DNA of 64,000 nt from an uncultured Oscillospiraceae bacterium (GTDB lineage Bacteria > Bacillota > Clostridia > Oscillospirales > Oscillospiraceae), in assembly GCA_934589225.1 (NCBI GenBank), contig CAKTNS010000004.1, positions 1-64,000 of the forward strand, given 5' to 3'. Shown piece after piece: positions 1-8,196 of this stretch (positions within the stretch are counted from its first letter, which is position 1; each line of letters opens with the position of its first letter). The notes under the pieces are model-generated. The model was not told where the DNA came from and made no database searches. It saw only the letters and a list, made by a program, of their open reading frames with translations. Position numbers and translations under genes: made by a program.

Positions 1-18
1 TACGGGGAGGTTTGGCTG

Positions 19-666
19 ATGCGAATTCGCTTTGATGCCCAGCTCAAGCAGCTGGGGGAGGAAATGACCCATATGGGCAGCCTCATTGAGTCTGCCATTC
101 AGGATGCCACCCAGGCGTTTCTGAACCAGGACGTGGAGACCGCCAAGCGCATTATGGCAGAGGATGAATATATCGATCAGGCCCAGAAGAAAATCGAAAA
201 CATCTGCTTCCAGCTGCTCATTCAGCAGCAGCCCGTGGCTCGGGACCTGCGGACCATTACGGCGGCCATGAAAATGGTCACGGACATGGAGCGCATCGGG
301 GACCACGCCGCGGATATTTCGGAGCTGACCATTGCCATGGCGGGCACCCCCTACCGGCTCCGGGGGGACAACATCAAGCGCATGGCAGCCGAGACCATCG
401 TCATGCTCCTGGACGCGGTGGATTCCTATGTGAACAAGGACATGGAAAAGGCCCGGAAGGTCATTGACCATGACGACGTGGTAGACGGCCTGTTTGTAGA
501 GGTCAAGGCGGATTTGATTTCCGTCATCCGGGAGAACCCGGAGTACGGCGAGTACGCGGCAGACCTTTTGCTTGTCAATAAGTACTTAGAGCGCATCGGG
601 GACCACGCCACCAACATTGCCGAGTGGGTGATCTTCGCCCTGGATAATAAGGCAGTCACCGAATAA
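19..666 (+). CDS. phoU: Phosphate signalling protein PhoU
   Basis: This 215-residue protein has the two PhoU three-helix repeats, each with the recurring E-R-I-G-D-H-A motif (near residues 91-97 and 191-197) that binds metal clusters in the family. PhoU sits in the cytoplasm and links the Pst phosphate transporter to the PhoR kinase, lowering Pho signalling when phosphate is plentiful. A GGGGAGG ribosome binding site lies just upstream. In this group phoU normally closes a pstSCAB operon, so pstB probably lies left of the window. A strong terminator follows directly. A cognate phoB/phoR-type pair is found about 38 kb away in this window. Confidence 0.95.
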   Translation: MRIRFDAQLKQLGEEMTHMGSLIESAIQDATQAFLNQDVETAKRIMAEDEYIDQAQKKIENICFQLLIQQQPVARDLRTITAAMKMVTDMERIGDHAADISELTIAMAGTPYRLRGDNIKRMAAETIVMLLDAVDSYVNKDMEKARKVIDHDDVVDGLFVEVKADLISVIRENPEYGEYAADLLLVNKYLERIGDHATNIAEWVIFALDNKAVTE

Positions 667-683
667 AACATTGCACCGCAGCA

Positions 684-728
684 TCAAAGGCACTTCCCAC
701 CGAAGTGCCTTTGATTTTTTCTTTTTTA
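684..728 (+). terminator. Rho-independent terminator after phoU
   Basis: A perfect 13-bp stem (684-696 with 702-714) with a 5-base loop is followed by a T-rich tract. It ends the phoU transcript. Confidence 0.92.
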
Positions 729-770
729 GGGACATTTGGAAAAAATTAAGGTTTTTTATTCCTTTATTCC

Positions 771-799
771 TTTACATTATGGGAAAACTCTGGTACAAT
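771..799 (+). promoter_or_regulatory. Sigma-A promoter for the flippase-pssA-psd operon
   Basis: TTTACA (771-776), a 17-bp spacer and TACAAT (794-799) match the housekeeping consensus. It is the first promoter-like sequence after the phoU terminator and lies 92 bases before the GTG of the next gene. Confidence 0.7.
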
Positions 800-891
800 G
801 AACCAATCTTTGAGTTTTCGTCTTCCAAGCCGGGCAAGGGGCCGTTGGTTCCCGGCTGTACAGGTGGTTTTCCGGCCCCGGAGGTCTTTTT

Positions 892-1926
892 GTGAAAAAT
901 ATGTCCAAGAAAGCGGGAAACATCCTGTTCCTGCTGCTGGTGTTCGGGCTGACGGTCTGGGCGGTGTTCCGGGAGCAGGACCTGGGGGCCATCCGGCAGG
1001 GGCTGCACCAGGCTGACCCTCTGTGGCTGATCCCCGCGGTGGGCTGCGTTATTGCCTTTATCCTGGGAGAGTCCCTGGCCATCTTCTTTCTGACCCATCA
1101 TATGAACTACGGCGTCCGGCTGGGGCGGTGCTGCGTCTACTCCTTCATCGGCTTCTTTTACAGCGCCATTACCCCCTCGGCCTCCGGCGGCCAGCCCATG
1201 CAGGTGGTGGCCATGCGCGCTGACGGCATTCCCGTGGCGGTGTCCACGGTGGTTCTGGCGGTGGTGACCATCCTTTACAAGCTGGTGCTGGTGCTGCTGG
1301 GGGCGGCGGTGTGCCTTTTAAAGCCCCGGAGCTTGATGATTTATCTGGAACCGGCCCTGCCCCTGATTCGTCTGGGCATGGCTCTGAACGTGGTGTTCAT
1401 CGGTGCGCTGCTGCTGGTAGTGTTCCACCCGGGGCTGGCCCGGGCCATGGTGGGCGGCATTCTCTCCTTCCTCTCCCGGTTCCGGATTTTCCGGAACAGC
1501 GAGCATTCCGGCAAGCGTCTGGAGCGGATTTTAGACCAGTATCAGGGCACGGCGGTATTTTTCCGGCAGCACCGGCATCTGATTTTCCGGGTGTTTCTCA
1601 TTACGGTATTGCAGCGGATGTCTTTGTTCCTGGTGACCTGGTTTACATACAAAAGCTTTGGGCTTCACGGCCACAGCCTGGGGCAGATCGTGTTTTTGCA
1701 GGCCATGATCTCCGTGGCGGCGGATATGCTGCCCCTGCCCGGGGGAATGGGCATCAGCGAGGCCATGTTCCTGGATATATTCGGGGGGATTTTCGGCAGC
1801 GCCCTGCTGCTTCCGGCCATGGTCATCAGCCGGGGCATCAGCTACTATACCCAGCTGGTGCTGTGCGGCCTGGTGACCGCTGCCGCCGCAATCGCCCAAG
1901 GTCTTAAAAACAGAAAGGTGAACTAA
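892..1926 (+). CDS. Flippase-like membrane protein (LPG synthase TM / UPF0104 family)
   Basis: This 344-residue protein has about eight hydrophobic segments and the S-A-I-T-P-S-A-S-G-G-Q-P motif near residue 98, typical of the lysylphosphatidylglycerol synthetase TM / UPF0104 family. Members resemble the MprF flippase domain and are thought to move lipids or lipid-linked sugars across the membrane; the substrate here is unknown. The chosen start is a GTG with GGAGG 7 bases upstream; an in-frame ATG follows three codons later. The next gene, a phosphatidylserine synthase, starts 2 bases after its stop, so a role in phospholipid handling is plausible. It lacks the soluble aminoacyl transferase domain of full MprF. 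Confidence 0.85.
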   Translation: MKNMSKKAGNILFLLLVFGLTVWAVFREQDLGAIRQGLHQADPLWLIPAVGCVIAFILGESLAIFFLTHHMNYGVRLGRCCVYSFIGFFYSAITPSASGGQPMQVVAMRADGIPVAVSTVVLAVVTILYKLVLVLLGAAVCLLKPRSLMIYLEPALPLIRLGMALNVVFIGALLLVVFHPGLARAMVGGILSFLSRFRIFRNSEHSGKRLERILDQYQGTAVFFRQHRHLIFRVFLITVLQRMSLFLVTWFTYKSFGLHGHSLGQIVFLQAMISVAADMLPLPGGMGISEAMFLDIFGGIFGSALLLPAMVISRGISYYTQLVLCGLVTAAAAIAQGLKNRKVN

Positions 1927-1928
1927 AA

Positions 1929-2645
1929 ATGCATTTTATCGGGGTTTACGACTATACGGTCATACTGACGAACTTAGGCCTCATCAGCGCCGTCCTGGGC
2001 ATTACCCAGGCCATCCATGGGGATTACAAGCTGGCGGTGCTGTGCCTGTGCCTGTCCGGGGTCTGCGACGCCTTTGACGGCCGGGTGGCCCGGAGCAAAA
2101 AGAACCGGACGGAGACGGAAAAGAGCTTCGGCATCCAGTTAGATAGCCTCTGTGACATGGTGTGCTTCGGCGTGTTCCCGGCGCTTCTTTGCTACCTCAT
2201 GGGCATGCGGGGCTGGCTGGGGCTTGCCATCGAGTTTTTCTACTGCTTCTGCGCCGTGACCCGGCTTGCCTACTTTAATGTGCTGGAATCCCAGCGGCAG
2301 CAGACCGAGGGGGGCTGCAACAAGACCTATCACGGTCTGCCCGTGACCTCCATCTCCTTTTTGCTGCCCGTGGCCTTTTTGAGCCAGTTCATGATTTCCG
2401 AGCTGGCCTTTTTACGGCTGCTGCACATTCTGCTTTTGGTTGTGGGCTTCCTGTTCATTCTGGATTTCCCCATGCCCAAGCCGGGGCTCAAGGAAATCCT
2501 GGTGCTGATCGTCATCATGCTCTCTGCCGCCGGAGCGGTGCTGGGCTACGCCCGGTATCGGGTGCCCGGCCCCCATTACCGCAGCAATCCCGTCGTGGAG
2601 GAGTGGAAGGATGAATTGCAAGAAGACGTCCCGGCCCAGCCCTGA
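1929..2645 (+). CDS. pssA: CDP-diacylglycerol--serine O-phosphatidyltransferase
   Basis: This 238-residue integral membrane enzyme carries the CDP-alcohol phosphatidyltransferase signature D-x2-D-G-x2-A-R-x(n)-G-x3-D-x3-D (about residues 47-82, including FDGRVARSKKN and GIQLDSLCD). It would condense CDP-diacylglycerol with serine to give phosphatidylserine. Assignment to serine rather than glycerol or inositol rests on the next gene, a phosphatidylserine decarboxylase whose start overlaps its end by 35 bases. The insertion between A-R and G is longer than the eight residues of the classic motif. CdsA, which supplies CDP-diacylglycerol, is encoded at 18449-19237. Confidence 0.88.
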   Translation: MHFIGVYDYTVILTNLGLISAVLGITQAIHGDYKLAVLCLCLSGVCDAFDGRVARSKKNRTETEKSFGIQLDSLCDMVCFGVFPALLCYLMGMRGWLGLAIEFFYCFCAVTRLAYFNVLESQRQQTEGGCNKTYHGLPVTSISFLLPVAFLSQFMISELAFLRLLHILLLVVGFLFILDFPMPKPGLKEILVLIVIMLSAAGAVLGYARYRVPGPHYRSNPVVEEWKDELQEDVPAQP

Positions 2646-3471
2646 AAACACCCAGGAGCGCCTGATCTCCGCCCTGTATGATCACGCCGCCGGCCGGGCG
2701 GTGCTGAAGGTCCTCACCGCCCCCTGGGTCTCCAAGGCAGGCGGGGCGGTGCTCAGCACCAGGGCCTCCCGGGTGTTCATAAAGCCCTTTGTCCGCCGGG
2801 CGGGCATCCCCATGGAGGACTTCCTGGGGGCACCCTATGAAAGCTACAACGACTTTTTCTGCCGGAAGATCAAGCCGGAGCTCCGGCCCCTTTCTACGGA
2901 CCGGGATCAATTCATCAGCCCCTGCGACAGCCGTCTGACGGCCCTGCCCATTACTCCGGAGCAGCGTTTTTTCCTGAAGGGAAGCACCTACACCCTGGAA
3001 TCGCTGCTGCGAGACCCGGACTTGGGGCAGCAGTTTGACGGTGGCTGGTGCCTGATTTTCAGGCTCTGCGTGGACGATTACCACCGGTATTGCTATGTGG
3101 CCGACGGCGACAAGGGGGAGAACGTATTTCTTCCAGGGGTACTCCACACGGTAAATCCCATTGCCTGTGACCATTATCCCATTTACAAAGAAAACGCCCG
3201 GGAATACTCCGTTTTACAGTCGGCAGACTGGGGCCCCATCCTGATGATGGAGGTGGGGGCGCTGATGGTGGGGAAAATTGTGAACCACCACGGGGCGGCC
3301 CGGGTTTTAAGGGGCCAGGAAAAGGGCTATTTCCAGTTTGGCGGCTCCACAGTGGTGCTGCTGGTGGGAAAAGACCGGCTGACCCTGGACGAAAGAATTA
3401 TCAACAATTCCCAACAGGGCCTGGAGACCCGGGTTCTGTACGGGCAGTCCATCGGGAACAAAATCAAATAA
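2611..3471 (+). CDS. psd: Phosphatidylserine decarboxylase
   Basis: This 286-residue protein converts phosphatidylserine to phosphatidylethanolamine. It shows the family's conserved segments: a D-Y-H-R-Y motif near residue 154, H-T-V-N-P near 178, and G-G-S-T near the C-terminus, where self-cleavage before the serine creates the pyruvoyl cofactor. The alpha chain would be about 35 residues. The ATG overlaps the end of pssA by 35 bases in another frame, implying translational coupling, and GGAG lies just upstream. It converges on the carboxypeptidase gene with only 2 bases between the stops, and no separate terminator is visible there. Confidence 0.93.
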   Translation: MNCKKTSRPSPENTQERLISALYDHAAGRAVLKVLTAPWVSKAGGAVLSTRASRVFIKPFVRRAGIPMEDFLGAPYESYNDFFCRKIKPELRPLSTDRDQFISPCDSRLTALPITPEQRFFLKGSTYTLESLLRDPDLGQQFDGGWCLIFRLCVDDYHRYCYVADGDKGENVFLPGVLHTVNPIACDHYPIYKENAREYSVLQSADWGPILMMEVGALMVGKIVNHHGAARVLRGQEKGYFQFGGSTVVLLVGKDRLTLDERIINNSQQGLETRVLYGQSIGNKIK

Positions 3472-3473
3472 CG

Positions 3474-4622
3474 CTACCCTTTTGCCATAGACACCTTCCG
3501 CAGGACCAGCACCAGCAGGTCCCGGAAGGTTTTTCGTTTTACTTCCCGGGCGGCAACCAAGGGTATTTCCAGCAGGGTCTCCTCCCCGGAGCGGAGGGTC
3601 AGGGTGCCCAGCCTGGTGCCTTTTTCCACAGGGGCTGTGCAAAACTCCTCCAGGGTCAGCTTGGTGGTGAGCCCGGCCTTCTGGGCCTTGGGGATCAGCA
3701 GCCCGTCATGGGGCAGCAGCTCCAGCTCTACGGCGGCCTCCGTCCCCAGCCGCACCGGGACCTGGATAGATTCCTCCAAAGTGGGGCATACCAACGAAAA
3801 GCCCGCAAAGCCGTAGTCCAGCATCGCCTTACAGGCGGCATTCCGGATCTTGCTGCTCTCGGCCCCCATGGTCACGGCAATGAGCTCCATATTTTCCCGC
3901 TTTGCGCTGGCAGACAGGCAGTACCCGGCTGAGGATGTAAAGCCGGTTTTAAGCCCCGTGGCCCCGGGATAAAACCGGATGAGTTTGTTGGTATTGGACA
4001 GGCCAAAGGTGCCGTTCCGGATGGTGTCCATCCAGATGGTGGTGAATTTCCGGATGTCCGGGTGCTTTCCCAGCAGCTCCCGGGACATGAGGGCCACGTC
4101 ATAGGCGCTGGTTTTGTGGTCCTTGGCCTCCGGGCTGTCGTCCAGGCCGGTGCAGTTGACGAAATGGGTGTCCTTCATGGATAGCTCCTGGGCTTTTCTG
4201 TTCATCCGCTCCACAAAGGCCCCCTCGCTGCCGGATAAGTGCTCGGCCATGGCACAGGCGCAGTCGTTGGCGGAGGATACGGCAATGGATTTGAGCATTT
4301 CCTCCACGCGCATTTGCTCCCCCGCCTTTAAATAGACCTGACTGCCCCCCTTTTTGGCGGCGGCCTCCGAGGCCGTCACCGTGTCGTTATAATTTAAGGC
4401 CCCTGAATCAATGGCCTCCATGATGAGCAGCATGGTCATAATTTTGGTCACGCTGGCCGGGGCCAGAGGCTCGTGGGCGTTTTTTTCATACAGCACCGTG
4501 CCCGTGGCCACGTCCATGAGCACCGCGCTTTTGACCGGCACGTCCAAAGCCTCCCCGGACGCAGCCAAAACCATGGCCGGAAGAAGCGCTGACAGCATCA
4601 GCGCGGCAATGATTCGTTTCAT
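3474..4622 (-). CDS. dacF: Serine-type D-alanyl-D-alanine carboxypeptidase (PBP5/DacF family)
   Basis: This 382-residue exported enzyme trims terminal D-alanine from peptidoglycan stem peptides. A signal peptide (MKRIIAALMLSALLPAMVLA) starts the protein. The penicillin-binding motifs are present: S-V-T-K, S-A-N and K-T-G. A PBP5-type C-terminal beta domain and a basic, amphipathic tail for membrane attachment follow. The chosen ATG at 4622 has GGAGGGGG upstream; an earlier in-frame ATG at 4655 would place the signal peptide internally. The gene is divergent from the hydrogenase and convergent with psd. Confidence 0.93.
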   Translation of the reverse strand: MKRIIAALMLSALLPAMVLAASGEALDVPVKSAVLMDVATGTVLYEKNAHEPLAPASVTKIMTMLLIMEAIDSGALNYNDTVTASEAAAKKGGSQVYLKAGEQMRVEEMLKSIAVSSANDCACAMAEHLSGSEGAFVERMNRKAQELSMKDTHFVNCTGLDDSPEAKDHKTSAYDVALMSRELLGKHPDIRKFTTIWMDTIRNGTFGLSNTNKLIRFYPGATGLKTGFTSSAGYCLSASAKRENMELIAVTMGAESSKIRNAACKAMLDYGFAGFSLVCPTLEESIQVPVRLGTEAAVELELLPHDGLLIPKAQKAGLTTKLTLEEFCTAPVEKGTRLGTLTLRSGEETLLEIPLVAAREVKRKTFRDLLVLVLRKVSMAKG

Positions 4623-4710
4623 AGAGCATCCCCCTCCGCTTTCCTGGAAAAGCATATGCCCATGAAAGAATTTCTAATACATCTATCGATTTTTCGTATA
4701 GGGAACAGCC

Positions 4711-4739
4711 TTGAAGAACGCTGCCGGTTTTGTTATAAT
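4711..4739 (+). promoter_or_regulatory. Sigma-A promoter of the hydrogenase gene
   Basis: TTGAAG (4711-4716), a 17-bp spacer and a perfect TATAAT (4734-4739) lie 58 bases upstream of the hydrogenase ATG. Confidence 0.8.
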
Positions 4740-4797
4740 ATCTTAGAAATCAACGGTGGAGCCGGAAAAAACCACCGATTTTGGAGGAATAAAATCT

Positions 4798-6303
4798 ATG
4801 CGAGGAATCCCGTCCCTGATCACTGACATCCGCAAAAAGGTCTTTACCGAAGTGGCCCGCATGGCCTATGCCGGAAACGACTATACCAAGGCCGAGGACC
4901 TGCCCTATGTCATCGTCCCCGGTGACCAGCCCCTGCACCGGGAGTCTGTGTTCCTGGAACGGGCCATCGCCGGTGAGCGGGTGCGGTTGGCCATGGGCCT
5001 GTCCGTCCGGTCTGTGCAGACCCGGTCCCTGCTGACCGAGGGCATGGACCACGCCGCCATTGCCCAGCAGTACTATGAGCCCCCCCTCATCAACATCATC
5101 CCCTACGCCTGCCACGCCTGCCCCACCAACCAGTACAAGGTCACGGAAAACTGCCAGAACTGTCTGGCGGCCTCCTGCCAGCAGGTTTGCCCCCGGGATG
5201 CCATCAGTTTTGTCAACGGCAAGAGCTTTATTGACCCCGGCAAGTGCATCAAGTGCGGCAAGTGCGCCCAGGCCTGTGATTACAATGCCATCATCCACTT
5301 AGAGCGGCCCTGCCAGGCAGCCTGCGGCATGGATGCCATCGGCATGGACGAAAACGGCAAGGCCCTGATCAATCAGGACAAGTGCGTTTCCTGCGGCCAG
5401 TGCCTGGTGTCCTGCCCCTTCGGTGCCATTGTGGACAAGGGCCAGATTTACCAGGTGGTCCGCTCCATTGTGGAGGGGGACGAGGTCTACGCCATTGCCG
5501 CCCCGGCCTTTGCCAGCCAGTTCGGCAAGGATGTGACCGTGGGCCGTCTCCGGGCCGCCATCCAGGCCCTGGGCTTTAAGGACATGGTGGAAGTGGCCGT
5601 AGGCGCGGACATCTGCACCGTGGAAGAGGCCCGGGACTTTGTGGAAAAGGTTCCCGCGGAGCAGCCCTATATGGCCACCTCATGCTGCCCCGCCTGGCAC
5701 GCCATGGTCCACAAACTCTTCCCCGCCCAGGCCAAGAACATCTCCATGACCCTGACCCCCATGGTCTACACCGCCCGGATGGTCAAGAAAGAGCACCCCA
5801 ATGCCAAGATCGTCTTCGTAGGCCCCTGCGCCGCCAAGAAGCTGGAGGCCATCCGGGAGAACATCCGCTCCGATGTGGACTTCGTGCTGACCTTTGAAGA
5901 GCTCCAGGGCATGTTTGAAGCCAAGGAAGTGGATTTTGAGACCCTGCCGGAGGTTGGCTCCCTGGACGAGGGCACCGCCGCAGGCCGTGGCTTCGCGGTG
6001 GCCGGTGGTGTTGCCCAGGCCGTGGTGGACGTGGTTCATGAGACCCACCCGGATATGGACATCAAGGTGGCCAACGCCCAGGGCCTCCGGGAGTGCCGGA
6101 AGCTCATGAACATGGCCAAGGTGGGCAAGTACAATGGCTATCTTCTCGAAGGCATGGCCTGCCCCGGCGGCTGCGTGGCCGGTGCCGGTACCATCCTCCC
6201 CGTGGCGGAAGCCAACAAGGCCATCGCCCAGGCCATGAAGAACGCCACCAAAAAGAACCCCCTGGAATCCCAGTACGCTGACCTTGCTGAAAAGCTGGAC
6301 TAA
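4798..6303 (+). CDS. [FeFe] hydrogenase, group-B-like monomeric enzyme
   Basis: This 501-residue protein should reduce protons to H2 with ferredoxin electrons during fermentation. The N-terminal part holds a cysteine-rich segment (C-H-A-C, C-Q-N-C) and ferredoxin-type [4Fe-4S] motifs (CIKCGKCAQAC, CVSCGQCLVSC). The H-cluster motifs follow: TSCCPAW near residue 294, GPCAAKK near 341 and MACPGGC near 453. P1 and P2 differ slightly from the common group A forms, which suggests group B. The ATG has GGAGG upstream and a strong promoter precedes it. No maturases (HydE/F/G) are in the window. The gene is monocistronic, ending at a clear terminator. Confidence 0.93.
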   Translation: MRGIPSLITDIRKKVFTEVARMAYAGNDYTKAEDLPYVIVPGDQPLHRESVFLERAIAGERVRLAMGLSVRSVQTRSLLTEGMDHAAIAQQYYEPPLINIIPYACHACPTNQYKVTENCQNCLAASCQQVCPRDAISFVNGKSFIDPGKCIKCGKCAQACDYNAIIHLERPCQAACGMDAIGMDENGKALINQDKCVSCGQCLVSCPFGAIVDKGQIYQVVRSIVEGDEVYAIAAPAFASQFGKDVTVGRLRAAIQALGFKDMVEVAVGADICTVEEARDFVEKVPAEQPYMATSCCPAWHAMVHKLFPAQAKNISMTLTPMVYTARMVKKEHPNAKIVFVGPCAAKKLEAIRENIRSDVDFVLTFEELQGMFEAKEVDFETLPEVGSLDEGTAAGRGFAVAGGVAQAVVDVVHETHPDMDIKVANAQGLRECRKLMNMAKVGKYNGYLLEGMACPGGCVAGAGTILPVAEANKAIAQAMKNATKKNPLESQYADLAEKLD

Positions 6304-6356
6304 GGCACCTCTGAATCAATCCTTTCGCTCCCAATAAGATGATTCATTGCGTATCA

Positions 6357-6395
6357 AAATCCCTCACACCGCTTTTGCTGGTGTGAGGGATTTTT
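6357..6395 (+). terminator. Terminator after the hydrogenase
   Basis: A 14-bp stem (6357-6370 with 6380-6393) with a 9-base loop runs into T residues. Confidence 0.9.
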
Positions 6396-6452
6396 GATAG
6401 GTAAAAGGGCTGGGGGGTGGCCTTGTAAAGCTCGTTCGTCTTTAATATACTA

Positions 6453-6481
6453 TTGACACACTATGTACTGTGTGGTACGAT
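6453..6481 (+). promoter_or_regulatory. Promoter of the PadR-HAAS-hydrolase operon
   Basis: TTGACA (6453-6458), a 17-bp spacer and TACGAT (6476-6481) precede the PadR gene. The spacer carries ATGTACTGTGTGGTAC, a partly symmetric sequence that could be a PadR autorepression site. Confidence 0.7.
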
Positions 6482-6503
6482 GTATATGCAGGAGGTACAG
6501 TGC

Positions 6504-6854
6504 ATGAACATCGATGATTGGAAATCTCAAATCAAACGGGGAACACTTGAATTTTGTGTTTTACTGATGATTCGGAAACAACCCTCTTACGGATATGAAA
6601 TCATTTGCGCACTGGAAAAATATCCCATTATTGCGGCGAAAGAGAACACCATCTATCCTCTATTAAGAAGACTGTTAAAAGAAGAATACATTGCTTCATC
6701 ATGGCAAGAAAGCACGGAAGGTCTGCCGCCGAGAAAATACTACTCCATTACAGAAAAGGGGCAGGAATATATTGCCGCAATGTCTGTCGAATGGGAGCGT
6801 TTACTTGATGTTGTAAACGAAATCAAGGGAGAAGAACCATGGAAAAAGTATTAG
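6504..6854 (+). CDS. PadR family transcriptional regulator
   Basis: This 116-residue winged-helix repressor has the PadR N-terminal domain: L-x-F-C-V-L-L-M-I, S-Y-G-Y-E-I and T-I-Y-P-L-L-R-R-L. A short C-terminal dimerisation helix follows. PadR regulators of this small type are usually autoregulatory and control the membrane protein or exporter gene beside them. AGGAGG stands 8 bases before the chosen ATG; upstream in-frame codons overlap the promoter. The last 16 bases overlap the next gene, so the pair is translationally coupled. The locus is AT-richer than its neighbours. Confidence 0.9.
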   Translation: MNIDDWKSQIKRGTLEFCVLLMIRKQPSYGYEIICALEKYPIIAAKENTIYPLLRRLLKEEYIASSWQESTEGLPPRKYYSITEKGQEYIAAMSVEWERLLDVVNEIKGEEPWKKY

Positions 6855-7408
6855 ATGAATATCTTGAGAAAATGGAAAAATACCTGAAACCTGTTTCGGC
6901 TTCGGACCGGGTAGATATTATAAAAGAAATCAAAAGTGAAATGCAGGAATTGCAAAACAATGATCTGTCTGCTGAACAGATCATAGAACGATTAGGCAAT
7001 CCAAAAGACCTGGCAAAGGCCTATCTCGGTGATTTGCTTTCGAAAGAACACAGATTCAGTTGGAACCGGGTTCTGATTCTTTGCGCTTTTTACAGCCTGG
7101 TAGGAATTTCCGGAATGGTGGTTATCCCTTGTTTGGCTGTGATTGCCCCTGCTTTCATCCTTTGCGGCATTCTATGCCCGATTCTGGCGGCAGTAAAATT
7201 GGTTGATAATCTATTTGCGCTTGGAATTCCTTATACTGAGAATATCGGTATTTTTCTCGGTGGAATCGTGACTTTTGACCCGATCGTTGAATTTTTGATT
7301 GCTTTGGCAATTGGCACGCTTCTTTGCTGGTCCGGGCGGGGAGCCTGGAGACTGTTGCTGCTATATTGCAAAAAAATCAGTAAAACAGCAAGAAATCTAT
7401 CTCTTTGA
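6839..7408 (+). CDS. HAAS/DUF1700-type membrane protein
   Basis: This 189-residue protein begins with a HAAS-like helical domain (residues 1-65; Y-L-x-x-M-E-x-Y-L and R-L-G-N-P-K-D-L-A-K-A-Y), followed by about three to four membrane segments. HAAS/DUF1700 domains are nearly always encoded after a PadR regulator and are thought to sense or transmit membrane signals, but no reaction is established. It overlaps padR by 16 bases. A second PadR/HAAS pair at 16394-17977 carries a DUF4097 output instead of membrane segments. Confidence 0.8.
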   Translation: MEKVLDEYLEKMEKYLKPVSASDRVDIIKEIKSEMQELQNNDLSAEQIIERLGNPKDLAKAYLGDLLSKEHRFSWNRVLILCAFYSLVGISGMVVIPCLAVIAPAFILCGILCPILAAVKLVDNLFALGIPYTENIGIFLGGIVTFDPIVEFLIALAIGTLLCWSGRGAWRLLLLYCKKISKTARNLSL

Positions 7409-7419
7409 GGGAATGGCTT

Positions 7420-8040
7420 ATGAAATGTATTTTGCTGCATGGTTTGGGGCAAACACCGGCTGACTGGAATAATACAGTCAAAAATCTTGATGAACGTTTT
7501 GAAAGCAACTGTCCTGCTTTGTTTGACTGGCTGCAAGGGACAGAATTTTGCTACACAAATCTATATCAAGGATTTGAGAAATACTGCGACCAATTTGATG
7601 AGCCTTTTGTTTTAGGCGGACTATCATTGGGCGGTATTCTTGCTTTGCAGTATGCGATAGAGCATAGCAATAAAGTTCAGTCTTTGATTTTGATGGGAGC
7701 GCAGTTTTCCATGCCCAAGAATTTATTAAAAATCCAGAATATAGTATTTCATTTTTTGCCCAATAGGGCATTCAGAGAAATGGGCGCGTCCAAAAAAGAG
7801 ATCATCAGCCTGTGTAATTCTATGATGTCCCTTGATTTTACAGATGATTTGGAAAAAATTCATTGTAGAACGTTGATTTTGTGCGGCGAGAAAGATAAGG
7901 CCAATTACGCAGCCGCTGTACAGCTAAAAGAGAAAATAGCGACTTCCGAATTATCCGTTGTATGCAATGCAGGACATGAAATAAACAAGGATGACCCGGA
8001 AAAACTAAGCGAGATCATCAATACTTTTTTATTGCAATAA
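7420..8040 (+). CDS. Alpha/beta hydrolase
   Basis: This 206-residue protein has an alpha/beta-hydrolase fold: an oxyanion-hole H-G-L-G-Q near the N-terminus, a nucleophile elbow G-L-S-L-G-G, an acidic residue in C-G-E-K-D-K, and a catalytic histidine in N-A-G-H-E. The substrate cannot be told from sequence. The ATG at 7420 has GAGGG 8 bases upstream; a TTG at 7405 would overlap the preceding stop. It is the third gene of the PadR operon. An antisense-oriented small RNA terminator begins only a few bases past the stop and could also end this transcript. Confidence 0.8.
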   Translation: MKCILLHGLGQTPADWNNTVKNLDERFESNCPALFDWLQGTEFCYTNLYQGFEKYCDQFDEPFVLGGLSLGGILALQYAIEHSNKVQSLILMGAQFSMPKNLLKIQNIVFHFLPNRAFREMGASKKEIISLCNSMMSLDFTDDLEKIHCRTLILCGEKDKANYAAAVQLKEKIATSELSVVCNAGHEINKDDPEKLSEIINTFLLQ

Positions 8041-8041
8041 C

Positions 8042-8128
8042 AAAAAGAAGTAACTGCCTAAGCTCCCCAGCTAACAGTTACTTCTTTTAGCAACACGGGG
8101 GGACCGACCTACTGGTAGCACCCTCTGT
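8042..8128 (-). ncRNA. Orphan antisense RNA related to a type I antitoxin
   Basis: The minus-strand RNA from about 8128 to 8042 matches the antitoxin RNA at 41628-41715: the same 5' part (GTGCTACCAGTAGGTCGG) and the same terminator hairpin (GAAGTAACTG with CAGTTACTTC, then T residues). It has its own consensus promoter. No toxin reading frame accompanies it: the sequence left of it is the end of the hydrolase gene. It could silence the toxin mRNA in trans or be a relic. Confidence 0.7.
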
Positions 8129-8134
8129 ATCTAT

Positions 8135-8163
8135 ACTATACCCCAGTTTTGCGATTTTGTCAA
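8135..8163 (-). promoter_or_regulatory. Promoter of the orphan antisense RNA
   Basis: Reading the minus strand, TTGACA (8163-8158), a 17-bp spacer and TATAGT (8140-8135) form a near-perfect sigma-A promoter, with the same architecture as the copy at 41722-41750. Confidence 0.8.
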
Positions 8164-8196
8164 CCTTGATGAATAAAACAAAAGGACGATACGACC

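Noticed and set aside
6301..6356. CTCTGAATCAATC after the hydrogenase as a fourth hairpin-element end
   Set aside because: Only part of the 19-bp terminal repeat matches and no partner end is present.
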